Positions 43,492 to 51,923 of a stretch of 64,000 bases of DNA are shown in pieces. Within the stretch, counting starts at the first letter, position 1; each line of letters starts with the position of its first letter. The stretch covers positions 938,501-1,002,500 of the forward strand of contig JADJBB010000025.1 in the NCBI GenBank assembly GCA_016703965.1, in the 5' to 3' direction. This DNA is from Acidobacteriota bacterium. Its GTDB lineage: Bacteria > Acidobacteriota > Blastocatellia > Pyrinomonadales > Pyrinomonadaceae. The notes under the pieces were generated by a model. The model was not told the origin of the DNA, ran no database searches, and worked only from the letters and a program-made list of their open reading frames with translations. The position numbers and the translations under genes are program-made.

Positions 43492-44553
43492 ATGAAACGA
43501 GTAGGAATCTTAGTTGGACGCGAACAAACGTTTCCGGAATCAATAATCAAAAGCATCAATGAAAAAAGCGACGGCAAGGTCGTTGCTGAGATGATCACGA
43601 TCGGCGGCATTCGTATGGATGAGCCGAAGAAATACGACATCATCATTGACCGCATTTCGCACGAAGTGCCATATTATCGTGCGACGCTCAAGCGCTTCGC
43701 TCTCGAAGGTACGTACATCATCAACAACCCGTTCTGGTGGTCGGCTGATGATAAGTTCTTCAACTTCGCACTGGCAGCAAAGCTCGGCGTAGCCATCCCG
43801 AAGACAGTTCTGCTTCCGCAGCACGATTACATTAAGGATATAACGGCAGAGAGCCTTCGCAATCTGGAATTTCCGATCGACTGGCAGGGCGTGATCGACT
43901 ACGTCGGATTCCCTTCGTTCCTCAAGCCGTTCGATGGCGGCGGTTGGAAGAACGTCTCGAAGATCCACAACCTGGACGAACTATTCACCGAATACAACCA
44001 GTCCGGCACGCTCTGCATGACCTTGCAGGAAGGCATTGAATACGACCATTTTGTTCGCTGCTACTGCGTCGGCAAGGAAAAAGTTCTGATCATGCCATAC
44101 GACCCTTCCAAACCTTATCTCTCGGGGATGCAATACGTAGATGTCGATGATTACCTAACACCTGAACTGCACGCCCGGGTTGAAAAGGATGTTAAGACGA
44201 TCTGCACTGCTCTCGGCTATGACCTCAATACCGTTGAGTTCGCGATCAAGGACGGCATACCGTATGCGATCGATTTCATGAACCCCGCGCCGGACGCGGA
44301 ACTCGCCTCGGTTGGAGAAAAGAACCATCGCTGGATCGTCGATAATATGACGGAGTTTATCCTCAAGAAGCTTGATGAAGGCTGGGATACGCCGGAATAT
44401 CAGTGGACCGCGATGCTGAACCCGAAAGCTAAATCGAGTGCATCGGTCAGCACAAAGGAAAATGCCGCTCCTAAGAAGGCATCTGCAAAAAAAGCTTCTG
44501 CTCCTAAGTCCGCCGCCAAGCCTAAAGCTCCCGCGAAACCCAAGAAGGTGTAA
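43492..44553 (+). CDS. ATP-grasp family ligase with basic Lys/Ala/Pro tail
   Basis: This 353-residue protein has a RimK-like ATP-grasp fold (about 1-305). Visible parts are the start MKRVGILVGREQTFPESII, the lysine-bearing strand FPSFLKPFDGGGWKNV (about 140), the glutamate/hinge LQEGIEY, and the metal-binding VEFAIKDGIPYAIDFMNPAPD. The last 40 residues form a low-complexity tail (KKASAKKASAPKSAAKPK) like histone H1 or nucleic-acid-binding tails. Such enzymes ligate amino acids or small amines to a carboxylate; the substrate here is unknown. It follows pspA and the membrane protein, and ends 26 bases before a strong terminator. Confidence 0.78.
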   Translation: MKRVGILVGREQTFPESIIKSINEKSDGKVVAEMITIGGIRMDEPKKYDIIIDRISHEVPYYRATLKRFALEGTYIINNPFWWSADDKFFNFALAAKLGVAIPKTVLLPQHDYIKDITAESLRNLEFPIDWQGVIDYVGFPSFLKPFDGGGWKNVSKIHNLDELFTEYNQSGTLCMTLQEGIEYDHFVRCYCVGKEKVLIMPYDPSKPYLSGMQYVDVDDYLTPELHARVEKDVKTICTALGYDLNTVEFAIKDGIPYAIDFMNPAPDAELASVGEKNHRWIVDNMTEFILKKLDEGWDTPEYQWTAMLNPKAKSSASVSTKENAAPKKASAKKASAPKSAAKPKAPAKPKKV

Positions 44554-44578
44554 CGCTAAATTTGACTGGTATCGATGG

Positions 44579-44621
44579 AGGCTGTTCGGAAATAGAATTC
44601 CGGACAGCCTTTTTTTTTTTT
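44579..44621 (+). terminator. Rho-independent terminator of the pspA/ATP-grasp group
   Basis: AGGCTGTTCGGAA (44579-44591) pairs with TTCCGGACAGCCT (44598-44610), followed by about ten T. This is among the strongest terminators in the window. Confidence 0.92.
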
Positions 44622-44627
44622 CTTCTA

Positions 44628-45113
44628 TCAGTGTGCGGTATCGCCCGCGATCTGCGCGATCGCGTGGCCGAGAACCAGACGAATGACCTCGAAGCATTCC
44701 TCCACGCCCTTCGGCGAACCCGGAAGATTGATGATCAGAGTATTCCCGCGAATACCGCAGACGCCCCGTGAAAGCATTGCTGTCGGCGTTTTTAACGCGG
44801 TTTCCCGACGCATTGCTTCGGCGAGGCCCGGGGCTTCCCGCTCGATAACGGCCCTTGTTGCCTCAGGCGTATTATCGCGAGGGGCAAAGCCTGTTCCGCC
44901 GGTGGTTATGATCAAATTGATGTCGTCACGCTGGGCAAGCGAATGAAGAGTTTGGGTGAGATCACCGAGATCATCGGTAATGATCAATTTCTCCACGATT
45001 GCGGCTCCCTCCGCCGTTAGCAACTCGGCGAGTCGATTTCCCGACATGTCGTTTTCAAGTTTGCGCGTATCGCTGACAGTGATAATGGCTACCTTAATAA
45101 ATTTTTCTTTCAT
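44628..45113 (-). CDS. MogA/MoaB family molybdopterin biosynthesis protein
   Basis: This 161-residue protein belongs to the MoaB/Mog family, which activates molybdopterin by adenylation before molybdenum insertion. The start KVAIITVSDTRK and the binding loop LIITTGGTGFAPRDNTPEAT are typical, as is NTLIINLPGSPKGVEECFE near the end. The length fits MogA-type proteins (about 160-190 residues). The gene lies alone between the ATP-grasp terminator and the DMT transporter gene on the same strand. No other molybdenum-cofactor gene is nearby. Confidence 0.9.
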   Translation of the reverse strand: MKEKFIKVAIITVSDTRKLENDMSGNRLAELLTAEGAAIVEKLIITDDLGDLTQTLHSLAQRDDINLIITTGGTGFAPRDNTPEATRAVIEREAPGLAEAMRRETALKTPTAMLSRGVCGIRGNTLIINLPGSPKGVEECFEVIRLVLGHAIAQIAGDTAH

Positions 45114-45173
45114 GAGTTGCCACTATCTTTAGCTAGTGGAAGGAATTAACAAAGTGAAAAGGCTTTATCGCGT

Positions 45174-46064
45174 CTAAGCAGCGGTCGCCTCTATTTCTTC
45201 GAGCCGCCTGTCTTGTCTCCTACTGTATGATACGCTGAGCAGCACGCCAACGACCACCAAAGCCATTCCAAACAAAGCCTCCATTCCCTGCGATTCGCCA
45301 AAGACGAACCAGCCTATTGTAATGGCATAGATCAAACCTGTGTAGTTAATGATCGCAACGCCCGCGATGCGTTCGCGTTGGAGGGCGTTCGTGAGAAACA
45401 TTTGGCCGATCTGCGAAAATACGCCTATCAGGAATAGATACAGCCAATCCCACCCGTGCGGCATTTCCCATTGGAAAAAAAGGCTGATGAAACCAAGCAC
45501 AGCTCCGACGAGCTGAAAATGCAGGACGACCGTCAGTGGATGCTCCTTGCCACGCAGGCTTCGCACCAGATTGTACGCCATGCCCGAGCAAAACGCCGAT
45601 ATCAGGCCGAGTGCCAGATAAAACGGCGATATTCTCGCGTCGAACCGTTCGATAAGCAAAACGCCGACAAAGGCGATCGCATAAAAAAGCCATTGCGGCG
45701 GCATAACGCTTTCCTTTAGAACAAAAATTGCAATTGTAGCGGTAAAGATGGGCGAGACGTATTGTATTGTCTGAGCCGAGGCGAGCGGCATGTGCTGGAT
45801 CGTTAGAAAAAAACAGAACAGGGCGGTTGTCCCAAACAGGCCGCGCAGAAAAAGCATCATGTGATTCTGCCCGATAACGCTTGCCTTCTCACGTTTCAGG
45901 ATCACAATACAAAAGAATGTCGCGAGGATGCACCTAAAGAAGACCGTTTCCATCGCCGGAATATGCGCGACCTGTTTCACACATACATTTGCAGCAAAAA
46001 ACGCGAGTGTCGACAGGAACATCGATCTCACGCCGGCGGTCAGGAATTTCGGTTTGGAGTCCAA
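45174..46064 (-). CDS. EamA/DMT-family membrane transporter
   Basis: This 296-residue inner-membrane protein has ten predicted helices in two EamA repeats (about 15-140 and 150-280), as in drug/metabolite exporters. Typical parts are FFRCILATFFCIVIL, LASAQTIQYVSPIFTA and the late VFGESQGMEALFGMALVVVGVLL. The substrate cannot be told. The start is taken as TTG at 46064, which lies one base after the TAG of the FeoB-associated gene, so it would be coupled to it; an ATG at 46022 (MFLSTLAFF) is the alternative and lacks a clear ribosome binding site. It may be part of the iron operon. Confidence 0.82.
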   Translation of the reverse strand: MDSKPKFLTAGVRSMFLSTLAFFAANVCVKQVAHIPAMETVFFRCILATFFCIVILKREKASVIGQNHMMLFLRGLFGTTALFCFFLTIQHMPLASAQTIQYVSPIFTATIAIFVLKESVMPPQWLFYAIAFVGVLLIERFDARISPFYLALGLISAFCSGMAYNLVRSLRGKEHPLTVVLHFQLVGAVLGFISLFFQWEMPHGWDWLYLFLIGVFSQIGQMFLTNALQRERIAGVAIINYTGLIYAITIGWFVFGESQGMEALFGMALVVVGVLLSVSYSRRQDRRLEEIEATAA

Positions 46065-46065
46065 A

Positions 46066-46221
46066 CTATGAGGGTAAATTTTTCGACGCCCCGTTGCAAC
46101 CGCAGTCGGTGCCGCATCCCTTTTTTGGGGAGAATGAAAGGACCCGTTTAGCGACCAAACTGCCCGCGTAAAGAGCGGCGGCGATAATGATTGCGATGAC
46201 GATGATCGTTTGGATATTCAT
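46066..46221 (-). CDS. FeoB-associated Cys-rich membrane protein
   Basis: This short gene encodes 51 residues. One N-terminal transmembrane helix (MNIQTIIVIAIIIAAALYAG) is followed by a basic stretch and a Cys cluster, KKGCGTDCGCNG. That is the pattern of the FeoB-associated Cys-rich protein family, often found directly after feoB. It lies 33 bases after the feoB stop on the same strand. The Cys residues may bind iron on the way through FeoB; the role is not proven. The transporter gene begins one base beyond its stop. Confidence 0.8.
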   Translation of the reverse strand: MNIQTIIVIAIIIAAALYAGSLVAKRVLSFSPKKGCGTDCGCNGASKNLPS

Positions 46222-46229
46222 TCCTTAAT

Positions 46230-46257
46230 GGCGAGCAGGATGCTCGCCCTCCAGTCA
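46230..46257. repeat. Short relative of the 24538 palindrome, joined to the feoB stop
   Basis: On the minus strand the feoB TGA runs on as TGACTGGAGGGCGAGCATCC, then TGCTCGCC, a small palindrome (46230-46248). The M1 peptidase stop at 24535 shows the same TGACTGGAG junction. It is the second case in this window of the same word at a stop codon. Confidence 0.6.
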
Positions 46258-48246
46258 TTCAAATCCCAAGAGCCTTCCGCCTTGATACGTTGCGAATGCG
46301 GCAGCGTACGCCAGCCCGGTCATATACGCGAGCATGAATGCCGGCCATCTCCACGAATTCGTTTCGCGGCGCACTACAGCCAGTGTTGACATACATTGCA
46401 TCGCAAGCACAAAAAATACCATCAGCGTCAGAGCCGTTAGCGGCGTCCACGCGAGCCGCCCGTCTTCCCGTTTCGCGTCACGGACGGCCGCAATGAGCGT
46501 TTCTGATTCTTCGTTCTCATCTTTCCCTACGTTGTAGATGATGCTAAGCGTCGAGACAAGAACCTCGCGTGCCGCAAAACTCGCGATAAGTGCGACGCCG
46601 ATCTTCCAGTCAAAACCGAGCGGGCTGATCACAGGCTCGATCACGTGGCCAAGCTTACCGGCAAAGCTGTGTTTGAGCTGTTCGCCTTCAGGTAATGGTT
46701 CGTTCTTCGTTAACGGCTGATCGCCGACGGTTGTTCCTTGTTCGTTGCCGGCGACCGCGACGGGAACCGGTTGTGGGCTCCGCGGAAAGTACATTAACGC
46801 CCAAAGAATGATCGAGATGGCCAGAATTACAGTGCCGGCACGTTTCAGGAAAAGCCACGCTCGTGTGATCATGTTTTGGATGACGGTCCGCAGATTTGGC
46901 ACACGATAGGGCGGCATTTCCATCAGGAACGGCGGCGGCGGCGCTATCAAGAGTGTTCGTTTCAGAATAAACGCCGCAATGATCGCGACGAAAATACCGA
47001 GAGCGTACATCGCCAGCATCAATAACGCACCGACCGAAATAAAGCCGAAAACCGTCTGCCCCGCAAAAAAGGCTGCGATCATCAGCGTGTAAACCGGCAA
47101 ACGAGCTGAACAGCTCATGAATGGCGCGATCATGATCGTGGCGAAACGGTCACGCCGGCTTTCGATCGTGCGTGTAGCCATGATGCCCGGGATGGCACAG
47201 GCAAAACTGCTAAAAAGCGGCAGAAATGCTTTGCCGTGCAAACCGACGCGGCTCATCAGCTTGTCGAGTAGGAAAGCGGCCCGAGCCATATAGCCGCTGT
47301 CTTCGAGCAGCGAGATGAATAAGAATAAAAGGAGTATCTGCGGCAGGAAGACCACGACGCCGCCGACGCCCGCGATTATTCCATCGGCGATCAGGTCCGT
47401 TAGAATTCCCGGCGGCATTTCAGCCCTGACTAGATCGCTGACCGCACCGAACCCTCGCTCCAGCAGATCCATCGGCAGGCTCGACCAAGAGAAGATCGTT
47501 TGAAAAACAACAAGCAGTACCGCGATCAATATCACCAATCCGAAAACTTTATGGGTCAACACCTTATCGATCTTTTCCGATAAACGGTGTTGCGACTGGT
47601 CACTGTGCCAGACTGATTCCTGGACTGCGTTCGAGATGAAGTTATAACGTGCAAAGATCCTTCCGGTTGCACCTTCTTCGCCATCTGTATCCACGAAAAT
47701 ATCGTGTATATCCGGCGTCGTAAACAAGACATCCTTAACTCTCGCAGCGAGTTCTTCGATCCCGCGGCCTTTTTTAACATTCACCGCAACGATCGGCGTT
47801 TTGAGCAGAACACTGAGCATTTCGATGTCGATCTCATGTTTCTGTTTTTCAAAAACATCGATCATCGTCAGAGCGATGACGACCGGAATGCCATGCTCCA
47901 TGATCTGCGTAACGAGGTAGAGGTTTCGTTCGAGATTTGTTGCGTCAACTACCGCGACGATCGCATCAGGTTTAGGAATTCCCTCCTGCTTGCCGCGAAT
48001 GATATCACTCGCGATCTGTTCGTCGAGCGATGTCGCATCGAGGCTGTAGAGGCCCGGAAGGTCTATAAGATTTGCGGTTTCGTCTCCTAGATTCCATGGA
48101 CCTTCCTTGCGTTCGACAGTAACCCCGGGATAGTTTGCTACTTTTTGTTTGAGTCCGGTGAGAGAGTTAAAGAGGGTCGTCTTGCCGGCATTTGGGTTAC
48201 CGGCAAGCGCGATGGTTATCTGCGATTTCTGTGCGATTGCGTTCAT
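46255..48246 (-). CDS. feoB: Ferrous iron transporter FeoB
   Basis: FeoB, 663 residues, imports Fe2+ across the inner membrane. The N-terminal GTPase domain has GNPNAGKTTLFN (residues 16-27), the GVTVERKEG switch, DLPGLYSL and the guanine motif TMID. After a helical spacer (about 170-220) there is a membrane region (about 230-660) with the Gate motifs, including GKAFLPLFSSFACAIPGIMATRTI. It is shorter than the E. coli protein (773), with a compact C-terminus. The gene follows feoA by 22 bases and precedes the FeoB-associated gene. Confidence 0.95.
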   Translation of the reverse strand: MNAIAQKSQITIALAGNPNAGKTTLFNSLTGLKQKVANYPGVTVERKEGPWNLGDETANLIDLPGLYSLDATSLDEQIASDIIRGKQEGIPKPDAIVAVVDATNLERNLYLVTQIMEHGIPVVIALTMIDVFEKQKHEIDIEMLSVLLKTPIVAVNVKKGRGIEELAARVKDVLFTTPDIHDIFVDTDGEEGATGRIFARYNFISNAVQESVWHSDQSQHRLSEKIDKVLTHKVFGLVILIAVLLVVFQTIFSWSSLPMDLLERGFGAVSDLVRAEMPPGILTDLIADGIIAGVGGVVVFLPQILLLFLFISLLEDSGYMARAAFLLDKLMSRVGLHGKAFLPLFSSFACAIPGIMATRTIESRRDRFATIMIAPFMSCSARLPVYTLMIAAFFAGQTVFGFISVGALLMLAMYALGIFVAIIAAFILKRTLLIAPPPPFLMEMPPYRVPNLRTVIQNMITRAWLFLKRAGTVILAISIILWALMYFPRSPQPVPVAVAGNEQGTTVGDQPLTKNEPLPEGEQLKHSFAGKLGHVIEPVISPLGFDWKIGVALIASFAAREVLVSTLSIIYNVGKDENEESETLIAAVRDAKREDGRLAWTPLTALTLMVFFVLAMQCMSTLAVVRRETNSWRWPAFMLAYMTGLAYAAAFATYQGGRLLGFE

Positions 48247-48268
48247 TCATCGGCCTCGTCTGCCGTAG

Positions 48269-48490
48269 TTAAATGCTGACCTCTATAGAATCTGCTTCGT
48301 TCTTTCGCATTGCCAGGCTGTAACCGCGAACGCGGATCTCGATCGGATCGCCGAACGGAGCTGCCTTGACCATGTGCACCGAAACCCCGGGAATAACTCC
48401 CATCTCCATCAAACGCCTCGTAACGGTATCCTGTCCCTTAATAGAGATCACACGAGCATCTTCGCCGACCGGCAAATTCGTTAACGTCAT
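48269..48490 (-). CDS. feoA: Ferrous iron transport protein A
   Basis: FeoA is a 73-residue SH3-like cytoplasmic protein needed for FeoB activity. Family parts are MTLTNLPVGEDARVISI, TVTRRLMEMGVIPGVSV and PIEIRVRGYSLAMRKNEADSIEV. The start at 48490 follows GAGG and gives a normal length; an ATG at 48520 would add ten residues (MKRKTSEANT), and one at 48565 is too long. It is the first gene of the feo operon, with a Fur-like box about 60 bases upstream. Confidence 0.92.
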   Translation of the reverse strand: MTLTNLPVGEDARVISIKGQDTVTRRLMEMGVIPGVSVHMVKAAPFGDPIEIRVRGYSLAMRKNEADSIEVSI

Positions 48491-48546
48491 AGTATTGGCC
48501 TCGCTAGTTTTTCTTTTCATATGTCTCGGGGCTTGGACTCCCAAGG

Positions 48547-48560
48547 AATGATAATGATAA
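48547..48560 (-). promoter_or_regulatory. Fur-like iron box upstream of feoA
   Basis: AATGATAATGATAA on the + strand (TTATCATTATCATT on the minus strand) matches the repeated hexamer of Fur boxes. It is 57 bases before the feoA start, where a repressor would block the feo operon in iron-rich cells. The regulator gene is not in the window. Confidence 0.55.
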
Positions 48561-48773
48561 ACCACTTTCCATTCTTACCGCATGTGTACGCCTCTTCGGT
48601 GATCCACCAACAAAATTGAGACAGTATTGCGACGTTCAGAAAGACGCATTTAACGATAAAATCGTTTTTGACCTCACACGTCTTCCCAATTAAATCCTAC
48701 CTTAAATGAAATCCATTTTCAATTTCATTTGGATAAAAGTCGTACGAATTATCTTTAATTAATTGCGATGATT

Positions 48774-50327
48774 TTACGGAAGATTTTTTCCAGCCAGGAT
48801 CAGGTCTGCCTGGTAAGTCCCGGCAGAGAATCTTACGGGGACACGGTCATCAGTTCGCAGCCAGACTTTGATATTGAGGGCGTCGAGTTCTTTGTTGCCG
48901 GTGTTTATCTTGATCAATTGAGCGGAAACGGGCTCGCCATTTATCTTGATCTCCTCTGAATTCGAGGGTCGAAGCGTGAACACGTACGACCGTGTTTCCC
49001 AGAAAACCGCAACACGGGTATCGTTGACGGGATTGGACAGATCCTTGCTCGGCTTCAGGTTAAAGGAGCGCATTGCATAGATCAGCGATAGAAAACTCTG
49101 CGTTCCGATCGGAGCATCAACCGACTGTTTCGCAGCAAAGGTAACAAATCCGGACTTAGCATCAAAAACAAGGGTCTGATTAAGTCCAAGAAACGGAGAT
49201 GCAAATTTTGACTCGCTGCGAAACGGCGACAAAGTTTCGGGATCAACCTGAACCAGAGCCGCATCGCCCAGGCGGAGCTGGGCGTTTCCCTGTTCGACGC
49301 CGGATATGGTTGCTGTCAGAAGCAGACTGTCACGCTTATCGAACAACTTTCTTTCACGAGCATTCAGCGTGAGAACGCCCAAAGGCTTGCCTTCGGAAGA
49401 AACTCGATAATCAAGCACCTCTCCAAGTTCAAAACCAAGGTCCGGAGTAAGCGGCACGTTTTCAACATAAGGAAGCGGCGTCACTGTCGGTCTCGGCGTC
49501 GCAGGGGGGGGGGTTGCAACGTCCGGCAAGGAAACCGGAGTCGGCGTCGGGCTTGGAGGCGGAGGCTCAGGCTCGGGGAGCGATATGGCTGCAAGAGCGG
49601 CCCTAAATTCACCTTTCGCAGTCTTAAACCTTATCAGAACAGGCAAGCGAAACTCGTCGCTTGAAAAATTGATCTTCAGATCTTTGATGCCGCTGACGGT
49701 AAGATACTCGCTCGTTACATTGGAAACCGTCGTATCGAAAACACCCGCCTCGGTCTTTACCTTTTCGGCTGCCGAGCCTTGCAGGCTGACGGTATACATC
49801 TGGTCTCCTTCGGACAGCGGGAATGAACCGATACCGCTTGACTCGCGGGCCTTATAGACCAGGGTCAGCAGGTCATAATTGGATGTCGGCTGCTTAATGT
49901 AGTTACGGATCGTCTCTTTCGGCATGACCGAATCAAGACTACTCGATGTTACATAGTGCGGAAGCCCTGTGTCCGGAGCCGCGAAGGTTGTGCGGCTTTC
50001 GTCAAAAAGAAAGAATGCAGCAGAAACAATATCTACAGTCTTGACCCTGCCGCGGATCTCGACAGCATCTTTCCCGTTTATTTTTCCACGCGAAATGACA
50101 TTTGTCTCAGCGTAACCAGCGTTTGAGATCTTTCCAAAAGAGATCGTATAGCGCAGCTTCTCGCCGATTCTAAATATCGACGAAGTGGCCTCAACCGTCT
50201 GTGCCGAAGTCCGCGGGCCCAAGAACAGCGCAAGGCCGACAAGCAATAGCGGCAAAATCGCCGCGAAAGACACGATTCCCCTTCTACTTTGGAAATACCG
50301 TAATTGCATCCGGCCAGTTCTTTTCAT
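48774..50327 (-). CDS. Exported protein with two DUF3108-like domains
   Basis: This 517-residue protein has an N-terminal hydrophobic segment (about 13-40, GIVSFAAILPLLLVGLALFLG) used for export. Two domains of the DUF3108 type follow. The first is at about 45-265 (FRIGEKLRYTISFGKISNAGYAE). The second is at about 310-517 (FELGEVLDYRVSSEGKPLGVLTL). Between them is a Pro/Thr-rich linker coded partly by a run of ten C. DUF3108 proteins are envelope proteins of unknown function, often with beta-barrel-like structure. The ATG at 50327 lies four bases after the pyrF stop, so they are co-transcribed; a longer frame overlapping pyrF is unlikely. Confidence 0.8.
   Translation of the reverse strand: MKRTGRMQLRYFQSRRGIVSFAAILPLLLVGLALFLGPRTSAQTVEATSSIFRIGEKLRYTISFGKISNAGYAETNVISRGKINGKDAVEIRGRVKTVDIVSAAFFLFDESRTTFAAPDTGLPHYVTSSSLDSVMPKETIRNYIKQPTSNYDLLTLVYKARESSGIGSFPLSEGDQMYTVSLQGSAAEKVKTEAGVFDTTVSNVTSEYLTVSGIKDLKINFSSDEFRLPVLIRFKTAKGEFRAALAAISLPEPEPPPPSPTPTPVSLPDVATPPPATPRPTVTPLPYVENVPLTPDLGFELGEVLDYRVSSEGKPLGVLTLNARERKLFDKRDSLLLTATISGVEQGNAQLRLGDAALVQVDPETLSPFRSESKFASPFLGLNQTLVFDAKSGFVTFAAKQSVDAPIGTQSFLSLIYAMRSFNLKPSKDLSNPVNDTRVAVFWETRSYVFTLRPSNSEEIKINGEPVSAQLIKINTGNKELDALNIKVWLRTDDRVPVRFSAGTYQADLILAGKNLP
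49504..49513. repeat. Ten-base G homopolymer within coding DNA
   Basis: G10 on the + strand (C10 on the coding strand) sits in the Pro-rich linker of the DUF3108 protein and is in frame here. Tracts of this length are slippage-prone and could switch the second domain on and off. Confidence 0.6.
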
Positions 50328-50331
50328 CTGA

Positions 50332-51084
50332 TCAATGCCCGACCTCACTAAGAATGTCATCGACAGCGGCGAAGCGGTCCTTTGCTTTGGTGATGGGCCG
50401 TCCAATGACGACATAGTCTGACCCATTGGCCAGAGCCTGCCCAAATGTAGTTACACGCTTCTGATCGTCCAGGGTTGCAGAAATCGGCCGAATTCCCGGC
50501 GTAACTGTTAAAAACTCTGGATTTACGACCGTTCGCCGGATCGCGGAGACTTCCTGCGGCGAAGCCACAACCCCGTCGAGTCCCGATTCATAAGTCAACT
50601 TTGCCAGGGCTGCAACCTGATCTTCGACCGGCCGCTCGACACCGATCTCATTTAGCGTTTGCTGATCTGAACTCGTAAGCACAGTAACTGCGATGATCAA
50701 CGGCATCGGAATGTTCGCCTGCGCGCACGCATCCGCAACGTCAGCTTTCGTCCTTACCATCATTTCCCTGCCGCCAGACGCATGAACATTAAACATCCAA
50801 ACGCCCATTTTTGCAGCTTCAATTGATGTTTTGGCGACCGTATTCGGGATGTCGTAGAACTTGAGATCAAGAAAGATCTTCGTTCCGGCCTCGGTCATTT
50901 TCTGTACAAACGCTGGCCCAGCCGCCAGAAACAACTGCAACCCGATCTTGAACGCCCCAACCTTTCCGTCGAGTTCACTAACGATCTCACTTGCCGCGTC
51001 CGCCCCATCGACGTCCAGGGCTACAATTATCCTATCCTTTGGTGCAAGGACGGGCGGCGTACTTTCCCAGGGATTGGCTGTCAT
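50332..51084 (-). CDS. pyrF: Orotidine-5'-phosphate decarboxylase
   Basis: PyrF, 250 residues, converts OMP to UMP in the last step of de novo pyrimidine synthesis. Motifs of the beta-barrel are IIVALDVDGADAA (N-terminal strand), FKIGLQLF, the catalytic FLDLKFYDIPNTVAKT (about 90-105), and the late TPGIRP and YVVIGRPITKAKD phosphate-binding loops. The ATG directly follows the TAA of the upstream small gene, so the two are coupled. The stop is four bases before the DUF3108 gene. Confidence 0.95.
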   Translation of the reverse strand: MTANPWESTPPVLAPKDRIIVALDVDGADAASEIVSELDGKVGAFKIGLQLFLAAGPAFVQKMTEAGTKIFLDLKFYDIPNTVAKTSIEAAKMGVWMFNVHASGGREMMVRTKADVADACAQANIPMPLIIAVTVLTSSDQQTLNEIGVERPVEDQVAALAKLTYESGLDGVVASPQEVSAIRRTVVNPEFLTVTPGIRPISATLDDQKRVTTFGQALANGSDYVVIGRPITKAKDRFAAVDDILSEVGH

Positions 51085-51372
51085 TTAATCAAGATCCAGC
51101 CGGTTTCTATAAGGCTTGCCGGGGTCGGATTCTGCTCGTTTAAGAGCCTCCTTGAATTTTTCTTCTAAGAGTCGCTCGCGATCTTTCATCGAGGACATCT
51201 CCTGAGCGAAGATATTTTCGCGAAGTTCTTTCTGTTTGTTGAGATCGCTCTTCAGATCCTCAAACGACCCGAGGACTTTCTTCTTTTCCTCATGGGCAAT
51301 CAACGCTCCGGTATCGGCATCAACCGTTAACGTCGAATCACAGCAGGGGCAAATTATCGAGTATTTTCCCAT
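51085..51372 (-). CDS. Small protein with Cys pair and coiled coil
   Basis: The product is 95 residues. It begins MGKYSIICPCCDSTLTVDADTG, with a CPCC pair like the start of small zinc-ribbon proteins, but no second CxxC follows. The rest is a strongly charged helix (VLGSFEDLKSDLNKQKELRENIF to about residue 90) that may form a coiled coil. Its stop directly meets the pyrF ATG, so both are translated together. TATAAT lies 11 bases before the ATG. I do not recognise a named family. Confidence 0.68.
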   Translation of the reverse strand: MGKYSIICPCCDSTLTVDADTGALIAHEEKKKVLGSFEDLKSDLNKQKELRENIFAQEMSSMKDRERLLEEKFKEALKRAESDPGKPYRNRLDLD

Positions 51373-51413
51373 AACAAACGAGAATTATATCTTATTTCAA
51401 ATAAAATCAGCTT

Positions 51414-51923
51414 CTATTTTTCGCCGATAACTCGCGGACGCTCGCCCTTGGCCGCGGAAGATCTGATGCCTGCCGCCTGCAAGATGAAATCGCTCGCGAC
51501 CGCCTGCAGGTTAGGGATCTTATCGGTTTTCGCCGTAACGATCTTGCCGCTCTTTAAGTATACTTTTAGGCTTTTGCTTGTCGGGTCGGACCAGGTGGCT
51601 TCAACTTTCGCGATAAGCGGATGGTCCTTGAAAATTCTGATCTCCGTGATCGATCCGTCTGCATTCATCATCACCGATGCCTCGGAATTCTCCGGCGCAG
51701 CCCGAAACTCCGCTGGTGCCGGCGTCGCCGACGGGTTTTCATCCGGCCGCTCTTTTTTGTTCTTTTTGTCGCGAGGATTATTAGCGGCGATCGAGTTCGA
51801 TATCGGATCCGGCGGCCTGGTTTCGTTGGAAACAACGTCGTGGGTTTTTCCGGCATTCGAAACTGGTGCACGCGAACAACCGAGTGCGAATAGGCAAGCA
51901 GCAAGTAGAAGAGATTTCTTCAT
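51414..51923 (-). CDS. Lipoprotein of unknown function
   Basis: This 169-residue protein has a lipoprotein signal with lipobox LFALGC (Cys16). A disordered, Pro/Asn/Lys-rich spacer (about 20-85) follows, then a small domain (about 85-160) with ITEIRIFKDHPLIAKVEATW and SKSLKVYLKSGKIVTAKT, which looks beta-rich. It should be attached to a membrane facing the periplasm. Its ATG overlaps by one base the stop of the acetyltransferase gene (TAATG), so they are coupled. Confidence 0.72.
   Translation of the reverse strand: MKKSLLLAACLFALGCSRAPVSNAGKTHDVVSNETRPPDPISNSIAANNPRDKKNKKERPDENPSATPAPAEFRAAPENSEASVMMNADGSITEIRIFKDHPLIAKVEATWSDPTSKSLKVYLKSGKIVTAKTDKIPNLQAVASDFILQAAGIRSSAAKGERPRVIGEK

Noticed and set aside
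44155..44697. Leftward frame of 180 codons overlapping the ATP-grasp gene
   Set aside because: It is antisense to a conserved gene, crosses a strong terminator and has no family features.
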